Assembly: GCA_922989275.2 (NCBI GenBank)
Contig: OV277864.1
Location: 70,126,158-70,190,157, forward strand
DNA length: 64,000 nt
DNA from: Gari tellinella
Lineage: Eukaryota; Mollusca; Bivalvia; Cardiida; Psammobiidae
Direction: 5' to 3'
Under the pieces are notes generated by a model. That model did not search any database. It worked only from the letters and a program-made list of their open reading frames with translations, and was not told where the DNA came from. Positions 12,261 through 22,926 of the stretch are shown here, in pieces (position 1 is the stretch's first letter; each line of letters begins with the position of its first letter). Position numbers and translations under genes: made by a program.

Positions 12261-12509
12261 CCTGGGACCCGTTTCATAAAACTTGGTACGACAAATGTTG
12301 TCGTAAGTCAGATTATAAAAGTATCAATTATTATTTATTTCTCTATCTAATCCCGTCTTGTGACATCTTTTTGGAATCGTATTGAAAAGACGATTCCAAA
12401 GAGATGTCACAAGGCAGGATTAGAAAAAGAAATCAGAAATTAAATGTATTCTAAAGTTTTGGCTTACGACAACATTTATCGTACGAAGTTTTATGAAACG
12501 GGCCCCTGG
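12261..12509. mobile_element. Fold-back element with CCCGTTTCATAAAAC ends
   Basis: The left end CCTGGGACCCGTTTCATAAA pairs with the right end TTTATGAAACGGGCCCCTGG. A second paired segment is ACGACAAATGTTGTCGTAAG with CTTACGACAACATTTATCGT. The middle forms a third pair, TCTAATCCCGTCTTGTGACA with TGTCACAAGGCAGGATTAGA. The whole 249 bp can fold into one long hairpin. Confidence 0.75.
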
Positions 12510-13170
12510 TCCCGAAATTATTCGTACACAAAATAAAGTGAAAGTAGATTCTACTAATTTTATGATCATCATATTTATTTCAGAGTGTTATGTTTATTCA
12601 CTAGAAGTTTATTATTTTTAATCGTTTTACTTTATCATTTTACTTTTTCTTCTAATACAGTTCTCAAAATTAGCTGTTTGTTCGTTTTCAAGGAACTGAT
12701 AGTATCCTACGGTATTATTGAGTGTTGCTTTCTTGAGTGGATGGAGACTGAGTTAAAGGTTTGGAAACTCGATGCTGACTAGATATGGTTTCAAAGATTG
12801 CCACCACCAAAACTGATTATTTGTACTTTCTTAACAATAAAGTACTTGCCCTGGAAACATAGAGCTCTGTAAAATACTGAGTGACGTTATAAAGTAAATC
12901 ATTGAGACTCGCTCGAGGCTAGGACAAGTGAAAAGCAATTTCTTTGAGCATTATGCAGGATATATGGACCAGCTAGGTGTCAAGCTGTTTTCATTCGAAT
13001 AAGAGCAAACAATTTTTAATGTTCCCCCTTTTGTGTAGAAATTATTCACAGTAAGATATAAAGAATACCCGAAGCCTCTTAAAACTGCCTACATACTATC
13101 TCTGGTAGAGGGACATATGACAAATTTGTTTAGACAGAATATATTGCATAATAAAATCATCAAATGTCTA
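12510..13170. other. AT-rich stretch, nothing recognised
   Basis: No repeat boundaries or coding motifs seen. Open frames here are short and unremarkable. Confidence 0.35.
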
Positions 13171-13401
13171 ACAGTAGCCACATCTTAAATCCTGTTACCG
13201 ACATACTAGTATTTGAAGGCACTCACTTAGAATGAACCAATACTTTAAAGCTAAAATATTCCACATTGGAATTACGCTTGTCATTTAAATTCAATTGCAA
13301 ATGCAATTACTTACAGTAGCCACATTTTAAATACCGCTACCAACATATTCGAAGGCACTTAACATACCATATTTGAAATACGCTTGTCATATAAATTCAA
13401 T
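13171..13401. repeat. Imperfect tandem duplication
   Basis: Two blocks begin ACAGTAGCCACATCTTAAAT and ACAGTAGCCACATTTTAAAT. Both continue with CGAAGGCACT or TGAAGGCACT and end in TACGCTTGTCATNTAAATTC. The second copy lacks about 50 bp. Confidence 0.7.
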
Positions 13402-13745
13402 TATAGAAACACGAGTTAGTCTTTGAATCAAGCATGGGTCGAGTTTTCGTATTTCAATTACCATTTCTATTTAAAGAACTGTAAAGTTCTTACTTCGGAA
13501 AATACGTATTTAGGGACTACTTGTCACTTCAATGCTTGATGAATACTGTTTGTTTTTATATATGACCCTTTTCCGTGGCATCTAAAATTATTAACTCCGT
13601 TACCCCTTTACCTCGCGTAAAATGGTTATTTGAAAATGGTTTGTTGACTAATCAGACGACGCGTTACAAGTTCGAGCAGAGTTAAAATTTCTTAAGTTAA
13701 ATATCTTAAAAAAAAATTTAAGCGACACAAGCAGACAACAATTGT

Positions 13746-13995
13746 TTAACCCTTTGAACCCTAGTCCCGCATATAGGCGTCATTTTCAAACAGCATAAAT
13801 GTGAAAAGTGCATTGTCCTATGCAAACAGTGAAAACCCAGATCAGAGGGCTCCTTACGGAGCCCTCTGATCTGGGTCTTCACTGTTTGTCATAATGCAAA
13901 ACATTGACAAAAACAACCCTTAAAAGTCAGAAATGGACTAGACTAAAATGGAAACTGGGATTGTCCATTTGAAGTTTAAGGGAGGAAAGAGTTAA
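13746..13995 (-). mobile_element. Family E MITE, TTAA-bounded
   Basis: 250 bp between TTAA sites. The core-1 palindrome at 13822-13888 has arms of about 31 bp with two mismatches (CAAACAGTGAAAACCCAGAT, then CAGAGGGCTCC). The left side keeps CCCTAGTCCCGCATATAGGC and the right side ACAACCCTTAAAAGTCAGAA, as in the other E copies. Confidence 0.88.
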
Positions 13996-14050
13996 AACAG
14001 ATGACTTAATGTCTGTATTGAAGTTAATGATTTATACAATTACATGTACA

Positions 14051-14335
14051 TTAACCCTTTACTCAATAGCCTGTTTCTACTTCTTAACCCTTTACCCAAT
14101 AGCCTATTTTTAATTTAGAAAATAGATTACTACTTAAAGCAGGTTGAATGTAAAGCAGAATGTGCATTAAGGCACATTCTGCTTTACTTTCAGCCTGCTT
14201 TAAACTACAATCTGCTTTTATATAGAAAAATATGTATATGGTAAATGTTCATGATGGTATAAATTGGAACTCTTTTCTTTAGCGGAGGAATAAATCAAAT
14301 ACGCTAAAAGTCGCGTCTATGGGGGAAAGGGTTAA
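14051..14335 (+). mobile_element. Family D MITE with duplicated left end
   Basis: The element proper runs from TTAA at 14084 to TTAA at 14332-14335. Just upstream, 14051-14083 is a second copy of the first 33 bp (TTAACCCTTTACTCAATAGC against TTAACCCTTTACCCAATAGC). The core-2 palindrome spans 14133-14204. The right end shows GGGGGAAAGGGTTAA. Confidence 0.87.
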
Positions 14336-14862
14336 TTTATTTATCTTCATTTTACTGGTTTTAAATCTTTGATCAACTGGTACATTACGTTTTTAGAACA
14401 ACTGCATTAATAGTTCATTTAATTCAATCAAATATATTGTAGGTGACAGTTGTTCATCAAATAGAGCAATGCGCAGAGAGGAAGTGGTTCTTGTTCCTAT
14501 CACATAGGTCATACTTACATAAGTCATTCATACATATTTAAACGAGAATACCAGCCAGAGTGTGTTTTCTCCATGCAACCATACACTGTTAAACATTTCT
14601 TGCTAGATTGTGTTTATATTTCTATTATAAGACATTTCAATGCCCACTGTATAAAATAAATCTTTAGGTCAGTGCCATATGACAATATAATTTAATTTCT
14701 GAAAGAGATTGGTTTATGCAACAAGAATTAGTTTAAATATGCTTTTAACGTTATATACATATATTTCTGGCATTTTTTATTATTTCTTTTCCGTACTTTA
14801 ACACACTCGCCGTTCGAGGTTATTTTGACGTTTTTACATGAAATCGTTTCTAGGTGCAATAT

Positions 14863-15118
14863 GACCCTTTTATCTCCATCAATCAATAGTCTTTTAGAAA
14901 AGTGACCAACAACTTAAAGCAGCTTGAAAGTAGGGTAGAATGCGCCTGAAGGCGCATCCTGTTTTAGTTTCAGCCTACTACAGGCTACCATCTCCTAGAA
15001 GAAAGACAGTATTTCTAATGGTACATGTTCATGACTGTATAAATTGGAGCTATTTATTTAATTCAGGTTTGAATTTGAAAGGCGCTTCTATGGGTAGGTG
15101 GGGGGGGGGAAGGGTTAA
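14863..15118 (+). mobile_element. Family D MITE, degenerate
   Basis: The right end is GGGGGGGAAGGGTTAA and the left end has lost its TTAA (GACCCTTTTATCTCC). The core-2 palindrome around 14911-14985 is worn: CTTAAAGCAGCTTGAAAGTA on the left, CAGCCTACTACAGGCT on the right. Confidence 0.7.
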
Positions 15119-15720
15119 CTGTATATAACAAATCTATTATTATTATTTTGGGAGGTTAAAACATCACTTAACTCAATCATGTTGTGTTGATATACCTTTG
15201 GACATATGTCTGCTTAATGAAGGATATATTAATACAAAAAGTTAAAAAAGATGCTTTGTGCATACTTTTTTTTTTATCTGCATTAAGGGAAAAGACGTAT
15301 TTAAGAATAACATTAAGTTCCCGTTATAATATAAGATTGATTGAAACTGAATCTTGTCCACTACGGACATTTACAAACAAAACTATATTTATGACTTAAT
15401 CACGTTAATGGTAAAAATAAATGAGCATCAAGTAGCACCCTAGCCATGCTTTAGAATAATTCTAGTAGTCTCAGCTTTTCTCTGTTTTCTTTATAGTGTT
15501 TATAAATGTTCAATGTGCCACTAATCGATTTGTATTTCAACAATTAGCCGGATAAGTATCGTGTAAATTCTCATATAACAATATAATGGCGTCTGGACTT
15601 ACCTAACTACACCATATAATGTCCATCTACTGTTGTGAGAGTTTTCCTCTTGGCCCTAGTGTAATAAACTAGCATGCACACAATGGTTTATGTCTTTGAG
15701 ACCTCTTTGACAATGATCAT
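15119..15720. other. Stretch without recognisable features
   Basis: AT-rich, with a short T-run at 15266-15275. No gene or repeat boundary found. Confidence 0.35.
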
Positions 15721-15732
15721 ATTGTGTCTGGA

Positions 15733-15905
15733 CCATTAACTTATTCACCCTTGAAACTTGTAATGGACAATTACAGTATCACATTAAGACGATATCATTT
15801 ATGGCTACTTCATGTTCGTTTTTTGTTATATCTTGCAAAGAAGCAAACAATGTATATCCTGATCAAAGGTCTTCAAACTGGTCCTAGTCTTACTGTTTGC
15901 AGTTA
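15733..15905. mobile_element. Family E-like relic
   Basis: Starts TTAACTTATTCACCCTTGAA followed by TAATGGACAAT, and later has GCAAACAATGTATATCCTGA and CTTACTGTTTGCAG. These are worn family E left-end and core-1 arm sequences. Confidence 0.4.
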
Positions 15906-16261
15906 ATAACTGTTCTCTTTACATGTACAATGACGTGTGTGTAAAGAAAGTTTATAATCGTCGTTTGGATTTAATGGGTTAAATAGGTCCAGTCAGCTCT
16001 CTGTACGATAGCATATCATTGTTAAAGTATGAACGTTGAACCTTGGCATTTTAATGTACTCATGCACTGTAACCTGTAACACCGATCTTTCGAAAACCAG
16101 AAGTCTCCGAAAACTGAAACAGGTTTTGGCCTCGAAGCATTTGTCAGAAAGGGTTTAAATTTCAAAGGTTAGATTGGAATTTTATTACGCATACAACGTA
16201 ATTTTAACTTTCAAGCAAACATTTATGTTGACAACTTGACATACTCAAAATCTGAACCATA

Positions 16262-16455
16262 TACAGTAAAACTTCTCTATTACGACCACTAAATATTGTG
16301 AAATATAACAGGTTTAAAACAGATGAAATCTTAGAGCAAGATAACAGTAAAACAGAAAACTCCTTCAGGAGCTTTCGTCTTCATTTTCACGTTGCTTTAA
16401 GCTGTTACCTGTCTTTTTACAATCAATAAGGTCGTAATTGAGAGCTTTTACTGGA
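16262..16455 (+). mobile_element. Family C MITE
   Basis: Left end TACAGTAAAACTTCTCTATT then ACGACCACTAAA. The right end is worn (GAGAGCTTTTACTGGA). The central core-2 palindrome includes GAAAACTCCTTCAGGAGCTT. TA target and CAGTAAAACC ends fit the pogo/Tigger style of Tc1-mariner elements. Confidence 0.78.
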
Positions 16456-17548
16456 GACGGATGAATTACAGCGTCTTTTGTTCACAGGTTGGACTCAATA
16501 TGTTTCAAGGAGTATGTCTTAAAGTGAAGTCCGAATATCAGTGCCCTAGCGTATAACCTATATGTTGTAATTAACTTTCAGAGATGTTCTTATGGGACCG
16601 TTAAAAATCATATTTTAATAAGCTGTATAACTTTGGACGTTTTGTAAGTCATTGAACATTGTCCTACCATATATCGTAGATAAATCTGGTTTTCAAATTG
16701 CCATAAAGTTCCACCATTGTAATAACTGTTTGGAATATTCATGTTAATAAACTTGAAGATTTATTTCCCTACTTCACTGACTCGCCGTTGTTCGATCACT
16801 ATAACTGCCTTTTTAAAACAAAGTAAACTGGTAATTCTAGCCAAAGTTTCTCGTCTGGTTTTAAAACTCATAGATTTTGGCACCCACATACGAAACAATA
16901 GCAATGTCCGAAAGAGATTTTCGCTTTATCCGAATATTGGATTATTATTCCTGCATCAGTCTTCCACCTTTCCCTTTCCGTTAACTACTCGATTTGAATT
17001 TGAAAGCAAATAAATGTAGTTTGCAGACGATAATTGCAAGGAAGACCAAATAATGAAAGGCTAAAACTTGAAAAGAGCAATCTTTTGAAATACAAAAAAG
17101 TAGGACACTTTGCTAGTCAAATAAAATATTGTTTGCACCAAGGAAAGAAACACAAGCTATGTTTGCATTTGTTTCAATCCTAAACTTTATTATATGTTTG
17201 TGTATTGCATGTAAATATTTGAAATAAAGTATGTTTAAACCAAGAAGACGTGTCCTGTTTTGAGCATTCTTATGTGAAAACCACTGATTGTAATGAAAAC
17301 ATCAAAACTAGAAAATATAGAAAATATAGTTACGTTAAGCTAGATTCACATTTGGAAAAAAATTCAATAAATACAAGGCATTGCTATTCTATTAGAATAC
17401 CTTTTAGCATATACGTTCAAGTTAGAATGGTTGCATTGTCTTTGATATAATATATATTATCATTTTCCATTGTATTGTCTTAAAAAGATGTCATTCTATT
17501 TGTAAATTGATATCGTATACGAGTAACACTCTCTGAACACGACCATTA
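16456..17548. other. Stretch without recognisable features
   Basis: Contains a 90-codon forward frame (16741-17013) rich in basic and hydrophobic residues but without a known motif. I do not call it a gene. Confidence 0.35.
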
Positions 17549-17835
17549 ACTTTACTTATCCACTGCTTTAACACGAGTAGTTTGTATCCTGGTCAAGCGA
17601 CGCGTAACTCTGATCAGAATCCAAACTGTTTGACGCTCACTTATATATTTCTTATGTCAACATACCTAAATATTGACTTTGAGAAACCGTTGTTCAATAC
17701 TGATGACGTCATGGCAGTTTATGGGTTTAATATCGTATATAGTGTTACTCTCTTAAATGTGGTCAATGAGCTAACTCTCCGCTTGTTGACTTGTAAACTC
17801 AAACAGTAGGAATCCGCGTCTGATCCGGTACGAAC
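17549..17835 (-). mobile_element. Family F relics, probably two
   Basis: 17579-17634 is a worn palindrome (AGTTTGTATCCTGGTCAAGC, then GATCAGAATCCAAACTGTTT). The sequence to its right, through GATGACGTCATGGCAG, is the inverse of the F left half. A second fragment at 17800-17835 has AAACAGTAGGAATCCGCGTC. Confidence 0.45.
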
Positions 17836-18134
17836 GTTTTTCATGAGACTTTTTCAATGCAAGAATGCATAAATGTTCATTTGACAACTTTAAGACGTTG
17901 CAGAGCAGACGATATTACAGCAGGAAAATATTTATGATAGTGAGCACATAGTGTTTGTCTGGTAAACTGTATTTAAATTGACTTATATCGGAAGAAGCAC
18001 TATGAATTTGATCATGCCATGTTGTTTAGATCTGGTTATAAGTGATTCATCGATGTGATGCTTCAATTTAACAATAATCTATTCAAATCAAGTTACCCTA
18101 TCATCAAAGTTTTCGTAAAATAGTAATTTGCCTG

Positions 18135-18321
18135 TAACTCTTTCACTGCCATGATGCAATCACGTTTTAACAATCATTTTAATCAAAGTAAAAGTTAAGG
18201 TATTTTTATTTAAGAAATTTTGAAATGAATACTTAACAGTTTAGATTCTAAGCAAACGCCGCGTAATGCAGCGTCTGAAGAGCAAATAACTAGTGTATTC
18301 GGGGTAAGGGTGAAGGGGTAA
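18135..18321 (+). mobile_element. Family F MITE, degenerate
   Basis: Left end GTAACTCTTTCACTGCCATG and right end CTAGTGTATTCGGGGTAAGG then GTGAAGGGGTAA. The palindrome is reduced to an inner piece, GCCGCGTAATGCAGCGTCTG. Confidence 0.7.
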
Positions 18322-18677
18322 AATACAAATTTTATGATCTTTGGATTATTTTGATGTTGTGCACGTTGGGCCATAATAAAAAAAGTCTCGTGTTAATATT
18401 GCTTTTATAGTACATCTTAACATCATTGGATAACATTAAATCAATCACTTCGAGTGTTGTTGCTGTCTAAACTTGTTTAAACTGTTTGCTTAATTCCAAT
18501 GCCTTAATGATATAATGACTGATAGAAACAACCAGTACACATGCACTACCTCTTATCTTATTAACACTGTTATTTCAGTTTGGTAATTTGCTTTTAATAA
18601 GTCTCTTGTGTGTTTTAAATTTATCGTCTGGATTTTTTTAAATTTCATATTTTTGCAATTTTTATTGAGATAACAGT

Positions 18678-18911
18678 TTAACCCTTTCAACTCCACAACC
18701 CTCTGTAGAGATTACTTATTACAAATACAAACAGTGTAGACCCTGATCAGAGGGCTCCGGTATGAGCCCTCTGATCAGGGTCTGCACAGTTTGATAGTTT
18801 CATCGGTTTTTGTTGTCATACCAAAAAATGTAACAGTAGACTGGTTCAAAATAATTGTACTAGAAGAGTCCAAAAGGATTATAGATACCCACAAGAGGAA
18901 TTTAGGGTTAA
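18678..18911 (-). mobile_element. Family E MITE, TTAA-bounded
   Basis: TTAACCCTTTCAACTCC at the left and TTTAGGGTTAA at the right, 234 bp. The core-1 palindrome at 18728-18793 (AAACAGTGTAGACCCTGATC) is almost perfect, with a GTGTAGACC/GGTCTGCAC mismatch. The flanking halves are far more diverged than the palindrome. Confidence 0.85.
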
Positions 18912-18939
18912 AAGGGATAAACTCCAAGATTAACGGTGT

Positions 18940-19110
18940 CTGATTGATAGTTAACACCGTCATTGTCTTGACGCCATCTGCATTAAACAATAGTCGTCTG
19001 CTTTAATTCTTAAAGTTAGTGCTTTGGTATTTTGACTTAAGAAATATTGACATGAGTGTCAAACTTCTTGGATCCCGTAACGCGTCGTCTGATCAGAATA
19101 AACACTGTAG
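18940..19110 (+). mobile_element. Family F relic
   Basis: Contains TTAACACCGTCATTG, GTCGTCTGCTTTAATTCTTA, TTTGACTTAAGAAATATTGA and GAGTGTCAAAC, the standard left half of F. The palindrome is truncated (GTAACGCGTCGTCTGATC). Confidence 0.6.
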
Positions 19111-19133
19111 GTTACTGTGGTCTGTACTACTGT

Positions 19134-19382
19134 TTAACCCTTTCCTCCCTGAAACTTTATATACACAATTTCAGTTTCCATTTAGGTCTAGTCCATTTCT
19201 GACTTTTAAGGGTTGTTTTTGTCAATGTTTGATATCATGACAAACAGTGAAGACCCTGGTCAGAGGGCTCCTAGGAGCCCTCTGATCTGGATATTCGATG
19301 TTTGCATAGGACAAGTGTACTATTGAAATGTACACTGTTTGCAAAGGACGCAAATATGCGGACATAGGGTTCAAAGGGTTAA
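19134..19382 (+). mobile_element. Family E MITE, TTAA-bounded
   Basis: TTAACCCTTTCCTCCCTGAA at the left and TCAAAGGGTTAA at the right, 249 bp. The core-1 palindrome at 19241-19305 has CAAACAGTGAAGACCCTGGT and an inner CTCCTAGGAG tip. GCATAGGACAAGTGTACT on the right is conserved between E copies. Confidence 0.88.
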
Positions 19383-19525
19383 AAGCTAGATATGATGGCA
19401 AAAATTACAAAGGCAAACATATTGTAAAACAGTTTGGACACTTATCAGACGCCGCTTTACTAGGCGTCTGATCAATATCAATATTGTTTGCAAACTCAAC
19501 TGTAGTAACATTTAGCGGTAAAGTA
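19383..19525. repeat. Core-1 palindrome of family F type
   Basis: 19428-19492 forms AAACAGTTTGGACACTTATC with an inverse arm GGCGTCTGATCAATATCAAT. ATTTAGCGGTAAAG downstream resembles an F edge. Confidence 0.55.
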
Positions 19526-20189
19526 TTATTAGATCTATTACTTTTATTATTATTCAATGAGAGTAAAACAATATTTCCAATCGGCGCCATATGATAATTC
19601 TATTGTGTGTCACGATATCGTTAAACCCAACGCCATTAGTCAATATTTCACAATACTCGTATCTCGTTTATGCTTAATATACCAATATGATAGACAACCA
19701 TTAAGTTCAAAATTATAAACCATGTACATGTAACTCAAATTAAAAATCGTCAACTTTTTCAAATACAACTGTTATTATTGATATATTCAAAATGCGTTTT
19801 TTATCTAGATTAAACGAGTAAAAATGTTTGGTTTCCCCCACTGTACAGACACCACAGTCCGTTGTCGCTAATTGAATACTGTTCCGATATCTTATGCAGA
19901 TGCTTATGTAACGTTGATACTCATTCCATATTTATATCTGACATTTGCAAGGAATCACGACTCGCTTTTGTGTTCTGTTCTGTTTAAATACATATCAAAA
20001 TGAATGCTAGTGTACCAAAAGCTTTTATTTGTAGAAGATACAGACACTAAATTGCATTTAGATGAGTTACATGAAAGAACTATGAAATGGAAAGCGACTG
20101 GCTATGATTTGCAAATGGAAATCTAGAAATATATGTCTTCTGTTATAAAGCAACATGTCAGAGAAATCCCACTATTTCAGTTACACTTG
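19526..20189. other. Stretch without recognisable features
   Basis: No gene, RNA or bounded repeat recognised. Confidence 0.35.
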
Positions 20190-20389
20190 TACAGTAAAAC
20201 CTCTCTATAACGACCACATACTTATTAGTTGTTTAAGACAGGTGGCTGTTTAAAGCAAGGTAAACGTAAACACAAAGCTCATATAGGAGGAGCTCTCTGT
20301 TTTACCTTTCACTTTTGTTTAAACTGACACCTGCCTTTCATACATCCAATTAGCCTTTTTAGTGGTCGTAATAGAAAGGTTTTACTGTG
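20190..20389 (+). mobile_element. Family C MITE
   Basis: Left end TACAGTAAAACCTCTCTATA; right end AGTGGTCGTAATAGAAAGGT then TTTACTGTG, with the final TA mutated. The central core-2 palindrome (TTTAAAGCAAGGTAAACGTA) has GAGCTCTCTGTTTTACC on the other side. Confidence 0.85.
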
Positions 20390-20671
20390 TTGGGCGACCA
20401 TTAAGGAGAATGTGAGTTATCGGTTTTTTTTATGACAGGTGACAGCTTAGTGCATGGCGAAATAGAGTAGAAAGTTCCTATAGGAAAATAAGTCCTTTAC
20501 GATGAAGATAAACCAAAATTTGACCTACTAGAGTTCTGCACTTTAACTTTCAAAATATAGTTTTTATGCTTGTTTATACCATAATAAAACATCCCCAGCA
20601 TAATATATGTAGGCAAAGATTGTCTGTGCTAGATATGATTGAACCACTCAGATAGTCCTCTTTAGAGGTTT

Positions 20672-20858
20672 TTAACCTATTCATTGCAATTACTCTATAT
20701 AGTTTTAACAATTGTCGTTTGTTTTCATTTCTTAAATTTAAATGTGAGGTAAATTGACTAAATTAATACAGTAATGCATATCAAACGTTACGCAGCGTCT
20801 GCTCAGGATCCAAGCAGTTTTCAAATGAGCATTGTACTCGAGGTAAGGCAGTGATGGG
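20672..20858 (+). mobile_element. Family F MITE, degenerate
   Basis: Starts TTAACCTATTCATTGC, has TTGTCGTTTGTTTTCATTTC, then CATATCAAACGTTACGCAGC and GTCTGCTCAGGATCCAAGCA, and ends near ATTGTACTCGAGGTAAGGCA. The left palindrome arm is deleted. Confidence 0.65.
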
Positions 20859-20888
20859 CTTCAGATGTTTTTTGTCTTGTAAAGCGAT

Positions 20889-21214
20889 GTTAATAATCCT
20901 GTCAGAGAATTTTGTTAGATGTTTTACATGTATTTACTTACTGTGCTGGCGGTCTTTTTGATTGTAAGGTTGTGGAACAGGGTTTATATTTTATGTACAC
21001 TGTTCGTCTTTATAGGTGAATATAGGAGATAAGTGTGAGGTTGGGCGCCCCTAAACCCAGGTTTAACCCCCCAGTGGTTGTTAATAATTAATTAATTTAT
21101 AATTGATTATTGATTGCTACTGACCGTACCAAGGCGGGCTCCTATGTTCACTTAGCTTTATGTTTGTCTTGCGTGTTGTTTTCTATTTAGTGTGTAGATG
21201 AAGGAATGGTATTG

Positions 21215-21248
<34 letters not shown>

Positions 21249-21383
21249 TTATGGTATGGCTGTGTGTGTGTTCTGCTTTAGAGATGGGTGTATTGTTTGT
21301 GTTGCGTTTCCTGCTTGAGTCTTCTTTCGTATTTATTTGTTCTGTCTGTGGCGGATTCGTTAGTATGTCTTACATACGCTATC
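20889..21383 (+). repeat. R1 repeat, copy 1 (retroelement 3' end-like)
   Basis: About 495 bp matching 31112-31578 in the same orientation. Landmarks are ATGTTTTACATGTATTTACT, GGTTGGGCGCCCCTAAACCC, GACCGTACCAAGGCGGGCTC, a TG tract (21217-21245) and GTGTTCTGCTTTAGAG. The left limit in both copies is AATAATC(C/T)TGTCA. The absence of terminal repeats and the TG tract would suit the 3' untranslated part of a non-LTR retrotransposon, but no reverse transcriptase is present, so this is inference. Confidence 0.7.
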
Positions 21384-21405
21384 ATACTAAAATCATTATA
21401 CCACT

Positions 21406-21471
21406 TGCAATCTGTTTGGAGTCTAATAAGATGCCGGGTTACCCCACCTATGACCAGACACCAAACGGTTA
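21406..21471. repeat. Core-1 palindrome relic, family A type
   Basis: GCAATCTGTTTGGAGTCTAA, then GATGCCGGGTTACCCCACCT, with a damaged right arm GACCAGACACCAAACGGTT. Confidence 0.5.
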
Positions 21472-21517
21472 ACTATTCTGACTAAAAGAATACGTAAGAA
21501 TTTTCAGCTAGTCTTTT

Positions 21518-21768
21518 TTAACCCTTTACCTGATAGTCTATTTCTATTATTGAATATAGGTGACTTCTTAAAGCAGGTTGAAAGTAAAGCAGAATGCGCC
21601 CTAAGGCGCATTCTGCTTTACTTTCAGCCTGCTTTAAGCTATCATGTGCTAGAATATAAAAAAAATACCTATAATAGATATTCATAACTGATTAAATTGG
21701 AACTATTTTCTTCAGCGGAAGAATAAATCATATTCGCTAAAAGGCGCTTCTATTGGGGAAAGGGTTAA
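21518..21768 (+). mobile_element. Family D MITE, TTAA-bounded
   Basis: 251 bp from TTAACCCTTTACCTGATAG to GGGGAAAGGGTTAA. The core-2 palindrome at 21567-21638 is nearly perfect (CTTAAAGCAGGTTGAAAGTA outermost, GCGCCCTAAGGCGC at the tip). The right half contains AAATTGGAACTATTTTCTTC and GGAAGAATAAATCA, typical of D. Confidence 0.9.
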
Positions 21769-21950
21769 CACTTAATGGCATTGTGTTTCAGTTTAATTTC
21801 GTTTAGAGGGAGACAATTTCTTCTCCATTGCATGATCTTTCTTTTACCCAAAAAGTAATGTTTTATCATCATAAGCCTACACTTATCATTAACATACTTG
21901 AACTAGACAGGATCAATCATTCTTTCTACATAACAAACCTATCACAGTGT

Positions 21951-22200
21951 TACAGTGGAGAAAACGTTATTCTTTCTCAATAAACGCGTTTACGCTAAAA
22001 CTATTATTTGCAGTGCAAACAGTTTGGAGCCAGATCAGACGCCGGGTAACCCGGCGTCTGATCAGGCTCCAAACTGTTTGCCACTCAGATTAAAATTAAT
22101 GGCCAGGAGTGTCAATAAGTTGTCTTTTTCTACGTTTTAGTGTTATACGTTTGCGTACGTTTGCGTTTGAACGGGAAAGAATAACGGTTTCTCCACTGTA
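21951..22200 (+). mobile_element. Family A MITE, reference copy
   Basis: 250 bp with TACAGTGGAGAAAACGTTAT then TCTTTC at the left, and GAAAGAATAACGG then TTTCTCCACTGTA at the right. The core-1 palindrome at 22015-22081 (GCAAACAGTTTGGAGCCAGA) has only an A/T difference between arms and a CCGGGTAACCCGG tip. CAGTG ends and TA flanks fit the Tc1-mariner/pogo type. No coding capacity. Confidence 0.92.
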
Positions 22201-22707
22201 TGTGAAAAGTTGTGACATTTGCTTTATGCTTTATTGGATGGGGAGGTTAGCTATTAATCTGTTATATATTGCATGTATTCTAATCATGGATGAGTATTAC
22301 ATGCAACCGAAGCAAGGCGATACAGATTGAGGATTAGATTCAAAACCATTTGACACAGAGAATAAAGAAAGGTTCTTTGTTACAGATAACTAATGTTCCG
22401 CATTTAAATGTATTTCGTTTGATTTTTAAACATACAACATTATGTATTCACAACAGCAAAGAATAGAATGCAAAGAATATGCTCGGATAACGACAAAATG
22501 TCAAATATACCATTATCTGTAATGTTTCAGAAGACGAACGACGCATATCTTTGCAAATTTGTGAATTGAAAAATAGTAAAACGTAAATGCAACGTTAGCA
22601 TAAAAATTCATTTCGCTAGAACGGCATCAAAACTCCCATTAGCGTGTTCAATTACCACTGTTTGCTGTTAAGGTTAGCAGTTTTTGCCCCGTGTGCAGCT
22701 TGCAGAA

Positions 22708-22926
22708 TACAGTAGAGATAACGTTTTCTTTCCAAATAACCGCGTTTATGCCTAACTATTATTTCCATTGCAAAAGGTTTGAGCCAGATCAGACACCGGA
22801 TAACCCGGGCTCTGATTAGGCTCCAAACTGGTTTCCACTCAAATTAGAATTGGTAGTCAGATTTTTTCAATATTTCATTGCAATGCGTTTGCATTTGAAC
22901 GAAATAATTACGTTTTCTCCACTGTA
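22708..22926 (+). mobile_element. Family A MITE
   Basis: TACAGTAGAGATAACGTTTT at the left and ACGTTTTCTCCACTGTA at the right. The palindrome is worn (GCAAAAGGTTTGAGCCAGAT; right arm GGCTCCAAACTGGTTTCC). Confidence 0.87.

Noticed and set aside
21206..21485. Val-Cys-rich open frames over the TG tract, also at 31331-31613
   Set aside because: The Cys-Val runs are TG repeats read in frame, and the frames lie inside the R1 repeat.
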